A stretch of DNA of 13,398 bases from an uncultured Clostridia bacterium (GCA_947630775.1 CANRIY010000038.1:1-13398); one strand, 5' to 3'; positions 1-7,191 are shown, counted from the first letter of the stretch. Numbers and translations: made by a program. Notes: a model not told the origin generated them from the sequence alone.

Positions 1-1176
1 CCAGAAGCCGCCTTCGACCGTGGTGTAGACGCCGTTGGCGTTCGGGAACATTGCCTGGCAATAATAGAGCTGGGAGACGTTTTTGAGCATGCCGCCGAAC
101 TGGTACAGGAAGAAGAACACGATCATGATGATCCAGAACTTATCCTTGAAACAGATCTTTGCCTGCTGTTTGATCGGGACCGCCTTTTTCTTCTGTTCGA
201 CGACTCCCGCCGTGAAGGATTCTTCGGTGATCCGCTCACGCGTGAAGTAATACTCGATCAATGCACCGACCGCCGTCGTGATCATGAGCGCGATGATGAA
301 GATCTTCCAGTGATTGTACGACGCTACCTGATCGTAGATCGCGGCGTTGTTCGCGTTCGTATAGTAGGACAATTTGCTCATGTCGAGCCCCTCGACGCTC
401 CCGCCGAATGTTGCAAGCAGGGCAACGGGGATCGCGAAGTAGTCCATGTTGAAGTACGCCTGCAGTTCCGCCGAAAGCCCCTTCACATAATCCGCATCGA
501 AGACTGCCAAGGCGCCTTCCATCGTCTTGATGACTTCGGGATTCATCTGATACACAAAGAGCATCCCGAGGAAGAAGGGCAGGATCATCGTGCACAGCCC
601 CATCGCGGCGAGGGTCGTCGCGTTGGAGATCGTTGCGAGGAGCGAACGGTCTTTGCTGTTCCTCGTCGAGAGATTCACGAGCGCCGCGTGCGAGGTATAA
701 TAGACGGGATATGCGATCGCGAACCACAGATTGTACCCGATCGCGATCAGAACCAGCGTCGTCACCTGCTCGGAGGACGTCGTCGGGAGCGGGGAGAACA
801 CGAACAGCACCAAGAGCGCCAGAATGCTCAGCGGGATCGCCAAAAGAAGAAGCGGCCTCGCTTTCCCCGCACGCGTCTTCATGTGGTCCATGAGCCTTCC
901 GACAAGGATGTTGCCCAAGACTACCATGACGACGGAAACGACAGGCAGCCAGGTGAAAAACCAGTTTGCCCAATTTGTAATGCCGAGAACATTCGACATA
1001 TACATATTGAAATAGTTTGCGAGGACGCTGTTCGCGATGAGCGCGAGCGTCGGACCGATAAAGTATCCGAGCGCGCCCTCGGGGAAGATCTTCGGCCGTG
1101 CCGACTTCACCTTAGAAGAGAGGATCGGGGATTCGAAGATGCTTTTCTTTGCTGTTTGCTCTGTTCCTTCACTCAT
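1..1176 (-). CDS. GPH-family (MFS_2) sugar:cation symporter, 3' end outside the window
   Basis: The frame is open for 392 codons from an ATG at 1176 to the left edge, so the C-terminus is missing. It encodes a polytopic inner-membrane protein with many hydrophobic helices. Residues 93-108 read GRLMDHMKTRAGKARP, the loop 2-3 signature of the GPH (glycoside-pentoside-hexuronide) branch of the major facilitator superfamily, whose members import sugars or glycosides with Na+ or H+. A soluble N-terminal tail of about 30 residues precedes helix 1. The start codon overlaps the stop of the upstream beta-glucosidase gene by 4 bases (ATGA, 1173-1176), which implies one mRNA and translational coupling. 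The likely cargo is therefore a beta-glucoside or short beta-glucan oligosaccharide; this is inferred from the partner gene, because substrate cannot be read from GPH sequences. Family call is firm, substrate is not. Confidence 0.9.
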   Translation of the reverse strand, partial: MSEGTEQTAKKSIFESPILSSKVKSARPKIFPEGALGYFIGPTLALIANSVLANYFNMYMSNVLGITNWANWFFTWLPVVSVVMVVLGNILVGRLMDHMKTRAGKARPLLLLAIPLSILALLVLFVFSPLPTTSSEQVTTLVLIAIGYNLWFAIAYPVYYTSHAALVNLSTRNSKDRSLLATISNATTLAAMGLCTMILPFFLGMLFVYQMNPEVIKTMEGALAVFDADYVKGLSAELQAYFNMDYFAIPVALLATFGGSVEGLDMSKLSYYTNANNAAIYDQVASYNHWKIFIIALMITTAVGALIEYYFTRERITEESFTAGVVEQKKKAVPIKQQAKICFKDKFWIIMIVFFFLYQFGGMLKNVSQLYYCQAMFPNANGVYTTVEGGFW

Positions 1177-3629
1177 GCCGCTTTACCTGCCTTTTTTTGA
1201 TTTTTCTTTTCAAGTTTTGCCTTTTCCTTTGCGGCCTTGCACTCCGCCTTCTCCTCCTTCGTCTTATGGAGGAACTGATGAAGGCCCTTGAAGAAGTGGC
1301 CGTCAAACATCCTGATGAGCCCTTCCATCTGGCGGCGGTTCATGCCGCCGAACTTCCCGAGGCCGCGCATGGGCTGATGCAAGGTGCCCATGACCATGGT
1401 ATTTGCCGCCGCCCGCTTGCCGAATGCCTTGCAGAGCTTGATGGCGGCGCGGATCGCCCACGAGAAGAAGCGTCCCGTCCATCCTCTTGCGTATTTGAGG
1501 TCGCCGACCGTGCTGTTTTCGGTGACGGGGAGCCGTCTCTTCTTCTTGCCCGTATCCCGCTCGACCGTTCTCCCGAGGAGCGCAAAGTATTCCTCGTCAC
1601 CCACGGCCTTGATCTCTCCCTTTGCATAGGAGGGGAATTCCGCAAGCTGCGGTTTAGGTTCGATGCCTTCCGCCGCAACGGTCGCCGTCAGGCGGATATC
1701 TTCGGAGGAAGCGCCGACCAAAACGGTATATTCGCCCGCTTCCGTCTGCCACGCATTGCTTTCGACGTCATAGAAGGCGAAGGTGCGCGCGTTGAAGCCC
1801 ACGGTGACCCGCTTGCTCTCGCCGGGGGCGAGGGAGACACGGCGAAATCCCTTGAGCTCGAGGCGGGGACGGATGATCTTGCTCCCCGGCATGGAAATAT
1901 AGACCTGCGCCACTTCGTCGCCCGCGGCGGCGCCCGTGTTCGTCACGGTAAAGCTCACGCCGTCTTTGGAGGCTTCGATGTCCGAATAGGCAAAACGGGT
2001 ATAGCTGAGCCCATAGCCGAAGGGGTACTTCGCCTTGACGCCCGCCGTCGTGAAATAGCGGTAGCCGACGAACAGCCCCTCGCGGTACTCCGTGCTGTCC
2101 TTCTGCCCGGGGAAATAATCCGCGGAAGAGGTGGGAGAATCTTCATACTTCGCGACCCAGCTCTCCGCCAGTTTCCCGGAGGGATTGACCGCACCCGTCA
2201 GAATGTCGGCGACCGCTTCGGCGCCCGCCTGTCCGCCCAGTCCCGCATAGAGGAGCGCCGCCGCCCCCTTCGTCCAGTCCGTCTCCACGACGGAGCCGCA
2301 GGAGAGCACGACGACGATCTTCTTGCCCGTCGCGACGAGCCGTGCGAAGAGATCTTTCTGGTTTTGGGGAACGCCGATGTGTTCCCTGTCCAGCCCCTCC
2401 GCCTCGGAGAATTCGTCGAGCCCCGCAAAGTAGAGCACGACGTCTGCGGCCATCGCCGCCTTCACCGCCTTCTTCGCGAGCCCCTTCTTCTTTTTGCCGA
2501 AGCGGTTGAAGCCCCGCTCTTCCGCAACGATCTTGAGCGAAGTCCCCTTCAGGACTTCCGCCGCCGCGGAGAGCTTCGTCGGATTGACGATGGACGACCC
2601 CGCGCCCTGATAGCGGGGCTCGAAGGCAAAGTCCCCGATGACGGCAACTTTCGTGCCGCTCTTCAGGGGAAGGGTCCCGTCGTTTTCGAGGAGCACCATC
2701 GCCTTATCCGCACACTCGCGGGCGAGCGCATGGTGCGCGTCCACGTCGAAGGGCTTGATCTCCTTGGGATCGCTGAATTTGATGAGGTCGAGAATATGCA
2801 GAACGCTCTCGTCGAGGAGGCTTTCGGGGATCTGCCCCTCTTTGACCGCCTTCACAAGGTCGTCCGCGCCGTATTTGCAGGCGGGCATTTCGAGCTCGTT
2901 GCCGCATTTGAGTCCCTCGACGCGGCTGTTCGAACCCGCCCAGTCCGTCACGACGACGCCTTTGAAGCCCCATTCCCCTCGGAGAATGTCGAGCATGAGA
3001 TGTTTGTTTTCGTTCGTGAAGTCCCCGTTGAGACGGTTATAAGAGGACATGACGGTATTCGTCTTCCCCTCTTTGACGGCGATCTCGAAGCCCGTGAGAT
3101 AGATCTCGCGCAGTGTCCGCTCGTCGATGACGGAATCCGTCGTCATGCGGCGCAGCTCACGGTTGTTCGCCGCAAAGTGCTTGATGCAGGCGTTGACGTG
3201 CTTCGACTGGATCCCGCGCACGTACGCCGCCGCCATCTTGCCCGCAAGATAGGGATCTTCGGAAAAATATTCGAAATTGCGCCCGCAGAGAGGGTTGCGC
3301 TTGATGTTGAGTCCCGGGCCGAGCACCATGTCCACGTCCATGGATGCAGCTTCCGCGCCGAGCGCCTCGCCGACCCGCTCGCCGAGCTCCTCGTCGAAAC
3401 TGCACGCCATGATGGAAGCCGTGGGGAAACAGGTCGCGGGAATGCTCTTATGGAGCCCCAGATGGTCAGCCGCCGCCGCCTGCTTCCTGAGCCCGTGAGG
3501 ACCGTCCGAGAGATACATCTCGCGGATCCCGTACTGCGGATAGTCCCGCGTCTTGAAAAACGCCTTTCCGGTGAGAAAGTCCGCCTTTTCGCGGAGGGTC
3601 ATCTTTTTGACGATTTCTTGCTTCTCCAT
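1173..3629 (-). CDS. Glycoside hydrolase family 3 beta-glucosidase
   Basis: An 818-residue enzyme that should hydrolyse terminal beta-glucosides. The N-terminal TIM-barrel domain carries SDGPHGLRKQ (41-50), GRNFEYFSEDP (116-126), the KH pair at 150-151 and VVVTDW (225-230), in which Asp229 is the expected nucleophile. The second alpha/beta domain spans roughly 310-500; Glu449 in GSVVE is a tentative acid/base. Residues about 540-650 form the fibronectin-III-like domain usual in GH3 (YPFGYGLSYT at 535-544 precedes it). A further C-terminal region (about 670-790) ends in a Lys/Ala/Glu-rich tail. There is no signal peptide, so it is predicted cytoplasmic, acting on sugar imported by the coupled transporter. 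The ATG at 3629 is supported by AGGAG at 3638-3642, 8 bases upstream. Exact substrate linkage is unknown. Confidence 0.95.
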   Translation of the reverse strand: MEKQEIVKKMTLREKADFLTGKAFFKTRDYPQYGIREMYLSDGPHGLRKQAAAADHLGLHKSIPATCFPTASIMACSFDEELGERVGEALGAEAASMDVDMVLGPGLNIKRNPLCGRNFEYFSEDPYLAGKMAAAYVRGIQSKHVNACIKHFAANNRELRRMTTDSVIDERTLREIYLTGFEIAVKEGKTNTVMSSYNRLNGDFTNENKHLMLDILRGEWGFKGVVVTDWAGSNSRVEGLKCGNELEMPACKYGADDLVKAVKEGQIPESLLDESVLHILDLIKFSDPKEIKPFDVDAHHALARECADKAMVLLENDGTLPLKSGTKVAVIGDFAFEPRYQGAGSSIVNPTKLSAAAEVLKGTSLKIVAEERGFNRFGKKKKGLAKKAVKAAMAADVVLYFAGLDEFSEAEGLDREHIGVPQNQKDLFARLVATGKKIVVVLSCGSVVETDWTKGAAALLYAGLGGQAGAEAVADILTGAVNPSGKLAESWVAKYEDSPTSSADYFPGQKDSTEYREGLFVGYRYFTTAGVKAKYPFGYGLSYTRFAYSDIEASKDGVSFTVTNTGAAAGDEVAQVYISMPGSKIIRPRLELKGFRRVSLAPGESKRVTVGFNARTFAFYDVESNAWQTEAGEYTVLVGASSEDIRLTATVAAEGIEPKPQLAEFPSYAKGEIKAVGDEEYFALLGRTVERDTGKKKRRLPVTENSTVGDLKYARGWTGRFFSWAIRAAIKLCKAFGKRAAANTMVMGTLHQPMRGLGKFGGMNRRQMEGLIRMFDGHFFKGLHQFLHKTKEEKAECKAAKEKAKLEKKNQKKAGKAA

Positions 3630-3857
3630 GAATCTGACTCCTATATTTTTTTACATTTTAACAAACCCTGTGAGTTTATTGCGTAATTTGGCGTAAAGTG
3701 TCATGGAACAGACGCAACTTACAGCCGTCCGCCGTTCTCCGTTCCGCTCAAAAAATTCCCATAAAAAGACAGAACACCTGCAGATCCTGTCCGCAAGCGT
3801 TCGTCATAAGGGGGGATGAAGAAGAGGGAGTGGTCCGTCATTCCGTCTTCTGCCCGC

Positions 3858-3925
3858 ATTATACATTAAAATTCCCTGCGCGGATCATTTGCGGCATAAT
3901 TTGCTTTTTTTGTTACATAATTTGC
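3858..3925 (-). promoter_or_regulatory. Candidate promoter and LytTR-type direct-repeat activator site for the GH3/transporter operon
   Basis: The gap 3630-3992 holds no convincing gene. Reading toward the glucosidase it has a perfect -10 (TATAAT, 3863-3858). The hexamer at the -35 position (3886-3881, GATCCG) is far from consensus, as in activator-dependent promoters. Just upstream lie two identical copies of GCAAATTATG (3925-3916 and 3904-3895), 21 bp apart, plus a weaker third copy, GCAAATGATC (3892-3883). LytTR regulators such as AgrA and ComE bind paired repeats of about 9 bp spaced roughly two helical turns apart, and the half-site resembles the AgrA repeat ACAGTTAAG. The adjacent LytTR regulator gene makes it the natural candidate. 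The resulting leader would be about 220 bases. Promoter and binder are inferred; the repeats are directly visible. Confidence 0.5.
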
Positions 3926-3992
3926 AAAAAATTTTCTGTTTTTTCCATTTGATAGAAAATAACACCGTTTTTCACAAAAAAATGTTCAAAGA

Positions 3993-5309
3993 TCACAGAG
4001 GGATCATGATGTCGAGGATGAAAGAATGCTCCCCCGCCTCGAAATTCATGATGCCGCCGTACTTTTCGACGATGAAGGCGATGCTCTTGACGCCGTAGCC
4101 GTGGCTCTGCTTGTCCTGCTTGGTCGTCTGCGGGAAGCCGTCCACGATCTTCACGGGCGCGCTCGTGTAGTTTTCGACCTGTATCTTTGCCATCTCCCCC
4201 ACCTTACGGACGGTGAGGGTCAGGGTGCGCCGCTCCTGCTCCTCGACGCTCCTGAGGTGCTCGATCGCATTGTCGAGCGCGTTCCCGAAGAGGGAATAGA
4301 TGTCCACGTCGTCGAGGCGGGACAGGAGGCTCCCGTCCACGATCGTGACGAATTCGATGCCCGCCGCATCGCACAGCATATGCTTTTGCACGAGGACGAC
4401 GTCCAGCGTCTCGTTTCCCGTCTTCTGCATCATGCCGATCACGTTCAGGGAATCGATCGCCTCTTTGATCCATTTCCCGCCCGCTTCCGTGGTCTCCTTG
4501 CTCTGCATGAGCCCGAGCTGGTGTTTGAGATCGTGGTACTTGATGTTCATCGTGTCGAGATTCTGGCGGAACATCTCGTACTGGCGTCTGTCGTTCTGCC
4601 ACAGAAGCTGGATGATGCGGATGTCCTCTTCGAGCTTTTTATTGTAGACATTGGTATATAGGCTGTCGAGCAAAACAAGCCCGCACACGAGCCCGAAGAA
4701 GATGTGGAAGAGGTGCAGATAGGAGTATTCCATGCCGTCGCGCAGGAGTTCCCGATCGGTAAAGAGATTGAGAACGATCAGGGCGACGACGATGAGCGTG
4801 GTGCTCAGAAGGAGCTTGATGTTGTTCGCGCGGAAGTTCTTCTCCTTTTTGAGGCGGGTCGTAAAGACGAAGTAGCAGAGGGAATAGACCGCCGCCATGC
4901 TCAGGATGTAGGTGAACGCATACAGCCAGTTGCCCTGCGGCACGCCGCTGCGGAACAGGACATATTCCCACAATTTGGAGAATTGGAACTGGATGTGCTG
5001 GATGACGTAGGCGCTCATGCCGAGGAAGAGCGCATTCCAGAAGTTCCCCTTAAAGCACAGCCAGACCGCCCCGACCGTCAGGACGGCGAGGGCGATATAC
5101 CAAAGGCTCGCCGTAAAGTTATCGGGATTGTTCCCCACGCAGTACGGAAAGCTCCAGCATGCGAGAAGAATGAGTGCGAGGACGCTCCCGACGATGCGGA
5201 ACACGGCATATTTGCGCGGCCGCAGGAGAGGAATGATCGGAAGAAAGGAGAGCAGGAGCTCGTAAGTGAACCCGTCCGCCGCGAAAAAGTTTATGATCTC
5301 TTTCCACAT
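3993..5309 (-). CDS. AgrC-like (HPK10/GHKL) membrane sensor histidine kinase
   Basis: A 438-residue sensor kinase. The N-terminal half (about residues 12-218) is a chain of some six hydrophobic helices, typical of kinases that sense peptides or other small signals at the membrane. It leads into a helical dimerisation region with the phospho-acceptor motif YHDLKHQL (258-265; His259 is the likely phosphorylation site), the N-box FGNALDNAIEH (341-351) and the glycine-rich HGYGVKSI (403-410) of the GHKL ATPase fold. The gene starts 4 bases after the response-regulator stop, and its ribosome site (GAGG) lies inside the regulator's last codons, so the two are co-transcribed and probably coupled. 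No AgrD-like peptide gene or AgrB-like protease is visible nearby, so the signal is unknown. No clear terminator follows the stop at 3993. Confidence 0.93.
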   Translation of the reverse strand: MWKEIINFFAADGFTYELLLSFLPIIPLLRPRKYAVFRIVGSVLALILLACWSFPYCVGNNPDNFTASLWYIALAVLTVGAVWLCFKGNFWNALFLGMSAYVIQHIQFQFSKLWEYVLFRSGVPQGNWLYAFTYILSMAAVYSLCYFVFTTRLKKEKNFRANNIKLLLSTTLIVVALIVLNLFTDRELLRDGMEYSYLHLFHIFFGLVCGLVLLDSLYTNVYNKKLEEDIRIIQLLWQNDRRQYEMFRQNLDTMNIKYHDLKHQLGLMQSKETTEAGGKWIKEAIDSLNVIGMMQKTGNETLDVVLVQKHMLCDAAGIEFVTIVDGSLLSRLDDVDIYSLFGNALDNAIEHLRSVEEQERRTLTLTVRKVGEMAKIQVENYTSAPVKIVDGFPQTTKQDKQSHGYGVKSIAFIVEKYGGIMNFEAGEHSFILDIMIPL

Positions 5310-5313
5310 GCCC

Positions 5314-6030
5314 TTACCTCGTGTACTTCATGTACTTTTCCACGAATTCTTTCTTCTTATGGCGGCTCATGAGGAGTTCGTCCCCGCCCACCCGCACGAT
5401 GTTCCCGACGACGGAGTCCACATAGCGGAGATTAACGAGGTAACAGCTGTTACAGCGGCAAAAGCTCATCCCCGAGAGCCGTTCCTCGAGGGATTTCAGG
5501 GAATCCCGCGTGCGGAGTTCCCCGCCGTCCGTCGTATGGAACACGAGATTGTGGCTCTCCACTTCGATATAGCGGATGGTGGAGGACGGGACGACTTTGA
5601 CCTCCTGACGGGTGTTGATGACGATGCTCACGTCCGCCCCGCGGCGGTTATTGACCCTGTCTACGCACTTTTTGAGGACCTGCGTAAAATTAAAATAGCG
5701 CACGGGCTTGATGAGATAGGCGATCGCCTCTACCTCGTACCCCTGCACTGCATATTGCGGCATATTCGTGATGAAGATGATACAGCAGTCGCTCCCCATG
5801 CGGCGGAGACGCTTCGCGAGCTCCATGCCGTCGAGGAGAGGCATTTCGATGTCAAGGAAGACGATGTCGTACTTCCCGTTGAACGATTCGATGAATTCCA
5901 AGCTGTCCGAAAAGGCGTCGAAGGTAAACGAAAACGCACCGCTTTCGAGCGCCGTGCGCAGATAGTTCTGCATGACGGCAAGATCCCTTTGATTGTCATC
6001 GACGAGCGCGATCCTGATCAACCCTTCCAT
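5314..6030 (-). CDS. LytTR-family DNA-binding response regulator
   Basis: A 238-residue two-domain regulator. The receiver domain (about 1-125) has the acidic pair Asp11/Asp12, the phosphorylated Asp60 in VFLDIEMP, Thr88 in FITN and Lys108 in LIKP, so all catalytic positions are present. A LytTR DNA-binding domain follows (about 135-235), with the family's YIEVESHN segment (154-161) and a SFCRCNSCYLVNL region (189-201). Members of this family (AgrA, ComE, VirR, LytR) activate promoters through paired direct repeats. It is the first gene of the pair with the kinase. The ATG at 6030 sits about 35 bases below a strong promoter; the Shine-Dalgarno is weak (AAGGA lies further than usual upstream). 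The likely target is the direct-repeat site ahead of the glucosidase operon, though this is inferred. Confidence 0.94.
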   Translation of the reverse strand: MEGLIRIALVDDNQRDLAVMQNYLRTALESGAFSFTFDAFSDSLEFIESFNGKYDIVFLDIEMPLLDGMELAKRLRRMGSDCCIIFITNMPQYAVQGYEVEAIAYLIKPVRYFNFTQVLKKCVDRVNNRRGADVSIVINTRQEVKVVPSSTIRYIEVESHNLVFHTTDGGELRTRDSLKSLEERLSGMSFCRCNSCYLVNLRYVDSVVGNIVRVGGDELLMSRHKKKEFVEKYMKYTR

Positions 6031-6071
6031 CGTTCTGGTCCCGCAAATCCTTTTTCCTATTCTATAACACT

Positions 6072-6099
6072 ATTATACTATATTTTTTTGCCTTGTCAA
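6072..6099 (-). promoter_or_regulatory. Consensus sigma-A promoter of the response regulator/kinase pair
   Basis: On the minus strand a perfect TTGACA (6099-6094) is followed after 16 bases by a perfect TATAAT (6077-6072). Transcription should start near 6064, giving a leader of about 35 bases before the regulator ATG at 6030. Both hexamers match consensus fully, so basal expression should be high. No copy of the GCAAATTATG repeat lies upstream, so there is no visible sign of autoregulation through that motif. Confidence 0.88.
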
Positions 6100-6181
6100 G
6101 AGGTTTTTCGCGGGGCGGGATGCGCTTTCCAGAAGGGAATTCAGGCACGCTCCGGCGGACCGAAGTTCCCGCCGCTGCCTG

Positions 6182-6210
6182 TTGATTTTTTCAAAAAGGC
6201 GTGATATAAT
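6182..6210 (+). promoter_or_regulatory. Sigma-A promoter of the small membrane protein gene
   Basis: TTGATT (6182-6187), a 17-base spacer and a perfect TATAAT (6205-6210). Transcription would start near 6217, so the ATG at 6209, which overlaps the -10 box, cannot be used. This fixes translation at the next in-frame ATG, 6230, which has GGAG at 6220-6223. The promoter is back to back with that of the response regulator, about 80 bases away. Confidence 0.82.
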
Positions 6211-6229
6211 GAAGAAAACGGAGAACGGT

Positions 6230-6781
6230 ATGACAAGAAAACAGAGCAAGCAGGAATTAAAGGAATACATCGAACACATCCGCGACAGCGAAGGCAACGC
6301 CGTCGTGGACGTCGCGCTCGGAGAAAACACCGAGCTGTACGATCCCCTCAGCCTGAAAGGGCAAAAAGATCTCAGCGGCGATATCTACGACTATATCGAG
6401 GCACAGACGAACGTGATCCCCGCCATCGTCCCCCTCCGCATCCGCTTCCACGGCAACATTGCGGAAGAGGAGCAGGAAGAGATCAAAAAGATGATGCACA
6501 GACACTATGTGATGAGATCGTTCGATGTCTCATGGGATCTTGTGGCGAATTTCAGAAAGATGTTGGTCCTCTGCATCTTCGGGGTGATCATGATCTCCGT
6601 CTATCTGTATTTTGCGATCACGGGCAGCCATGTCTTTGTCACGGAACTGCTTTCGATCGTCGGCTCCTTTTCCCTTTGGGAAGCGGCGGACGCCCTGCTG
6701 CTGGAACGTCCCCGCCTCCGGCAGGAGCACAGAAACATCGAGCAAAGCCTGAACGAGCACATCGAATTTGTCTGCGACTGA
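6230..6781 (+). CDS. Hypothetical small membrane protein with two predicted helices
   Basis: A 183-residue protein that I do not recognise. Residues 1-105 are soluble and charged (a KQELKEYIEHIRD helix at the start, PLRIRFHG at 68-75, then an acidic EEEQEEIKKMMHRHY stretch). Two hydrophobic helices follow (about 110-130 and 133-150), ending at SLWEAADALLLERPRLR, and a charged helical tail closes the protein. Both ends would lie on the same side of the membrane, probably cytoplasmic. The ATG at 6230 is chosen over the upstream ATG at 6209 because the -10 box overlaps that codon and GGAG stands 6 bases before 6230. It is divergent from the two-component genes and has its own promoter, so it need not be part of that system. 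The last Asp codon and the stop lie in the first copy of an interspersed repeat. Gene is secure; function unknown. Confidence 0.83.
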   Translation: MTRKQSKQELKEYIEHIRDSEGNAVVDVALGENTELYDPLSLKGQKDLSGDIYDYIEAQTNVIPAIVPLRIRFHGNIAEEEQEEIKKMMHRHYVMRSFDVSWDLVANFRKMLVLCIFGVIMISVYLYFAITGSHVFVTELLSIVGSFSLWEAADALLLERPRLRQEHRNIEQSLNEHIEFVCD

Positions 6782-6878
6782 GGGGTTTCCATTAACCCTA
6801 TCCCCCGCTGCGCGGGTACTTCCCCTCCAAGGGGCAGCAAGGGAGGCATCATCCTGAGCGTAGCGAAGGATCCCGATA
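6776..6878 (+). repeat. Interspersed hairpin repeat, copy A (103 bases)
   Basis: It aligns over its full 103 bases with copy B at 6973-7075. Both begin GACTGAGGGGTTT and end with a closely matching block of about 50 bases containing ATCCTGAGCGTAGCGAAGGA and CCCGATA. The middle differs, but complementary arms recur: GGGTT/AACCC, CCCGC/GCGGG and CCCCT/AGGGG. This copy overlaps the last six bases of the preceding gene (Asp codon plus stop) and lacks the upstream CTTGGCTCCCC half. The structured arms may also serve as a transcript end. It is non-coding. Confidence 0.8.
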
Positions 6879-6893
6879 AGCGGAGTCCGAACC

Positions 6894-6926
6894 CTTGGCT
6901 CCCCTCTTAGGGGAGCTGTCACCGCA
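6894..6926 (+). repeat. 33-bp perfect direct repeat, unit 1
   Basis: Identical to 6937-6969. It begins CTTGG and ends GTCACCGCA; inside it is a perfect 8-bp inverted repeat (GCTCCCCT / AGGGGAGC, loop CTT) that would fold as a stable hairpin. It appears to be the first part of the longer interspersed repeat, broken off after 33 bases. Confidence 0.85.
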
Positions 6927-6936
6927 ACTCGCCAAT

Positions 6937-7075
6937 CTTGGCTCCCCTCTTAGGGGAGCTGTCACCGCAGGTGACTGAGGGGTTTTTGAACCCCTTCGGC
7001 TCACTGCGTTCGCCACTTCTCCTAAAAGGGGCAGCAAAGGAGGCGTCATCCTGAGCGTAGCGAAGGATCCCGATA
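6937..7075 (+). repeat. Interspersed hairpin repeat, full-length unit (second 33-bp repeat plus copy B)
   Basis: The most complete unit here. It starts with the same 33 bases as 6894-6926 and continues through GTCACC/GGTGAC (6961-6975, loop GCA), GGGGTT/AACCCC and a CTCCT/AGGGG arm to the shared ATCCTGAGCGTAGCGAAGGA block. A chain of four or more hairpins without coding potential fits a REP- or MITE-like element; similar hairpin units are common in Clostridia genomes, as far as I recall. No transposase is near, and target-site duplications were not identified. Confidence 0.8.
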
Positions 7076-7086
7076 CCTCATAATTT

Positions 7087-7131
7087 GACAAAAAGAAACG
7101 CGGGACGCAAGTCATTCAACTTACGTCCCGC
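7087..7131 (-). terminator. Intrinsic terminator below the zinc-ribbon gene (ancestral tRNA-Ser terminator)
   Basis: On the minus strand GCGGGACGTAAG (7131-7120) pairs with CTTGCGTCCCGC (7111-7100): 12 bp with one G-U and an 8-base loop, followed by GCG and a TTTCTTTTTG tract (7097-7088). It stops transcription of the zinc-ribbon gene. It is closely related to the terminator at 8851-8882 and by position looks like the original tRNA-Ser terminator, displaced when the islet inserted. Confidence 0.85.
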
Positions 7132-7150
7132 TTGGCGCAGAGAAAGGGAT
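7115..7150 (-). repeat. attR-like direct repeat (tRNA-Ser 3' end duplicate)
   Basis: Identical for 36 bases to 8868-8903. Read on the minus strand it is ATCCCTTTCTCTGCGCCA (T-arm 3' side, acceptor, discriminator, CCA) followed by the first part of the terminator. No complete tRNA stands here. This would be the distal attachment site left by integration. Confidence 0.8.
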
Positions 7151-7191
7151 ATACATTGAGCTCCCAAATAAAGCGGAAGCAAATTATAAAC

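Noticed and set aside
236..1200. Open frames of 245 and 296 codons over the transporter region
   Set aside because: Highly Arg-rich translations on both strands in shadow frames of a gene with clear GPH motifs.
1149..3686. An 845-codon plus-strand open frame opposite the GH3 gene
   Set aside because: Its translation is Arg/Glu/Leu-rich with no domain, it lacks a ribosome site, and it mirrors a clear glucosidase; it is a byproduct of GC-biased codons.
3681..3696. GCGTAA twice with a 10-bp period near the glucosidase gene
   Set aside because: Six-base matches in a 360-base gap are likely by chance, and no promoter is positioned around them.
3792..3804. A cre-like (CcpA) sequence around GCAAGCGTT in the glucosidase leader
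   Set aside because: The central AAnCGnT matches, but the outer conserved bases do not; too weak to call.
3926..3992. A terminator after the kinase gene
   Set aside because: Only weak TTTTCT/AGAAAA pairing with a large loop; no GC-rich stem.
3698..4098. Small plus-strand frames in the gap before the kinase gene (84 and 69 codons)
   Set aside because: No ribosome site, one starts at GTG, composition is unlike a protein, and they overlap the direct-repeat regulatory region.
6113..6176. GGCGGGA and TCCCGCC arms facing each other between the divergent promoters
   Set aside because: The loop would be about 50 bases and no transcript clearly includes both arms.
6776..7075. CRISPR array
   Set aside because: The repeats are few, of uneven spacing, internally palindromic, without uniform spacers, and no cas genes are present.
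6530..7115. Minus-strand frames of 130 and 88 codons through the repeat block
   Set aside because: They translate hairpin repeats (the same peptide words recur from both copies), a classic false-gene source.
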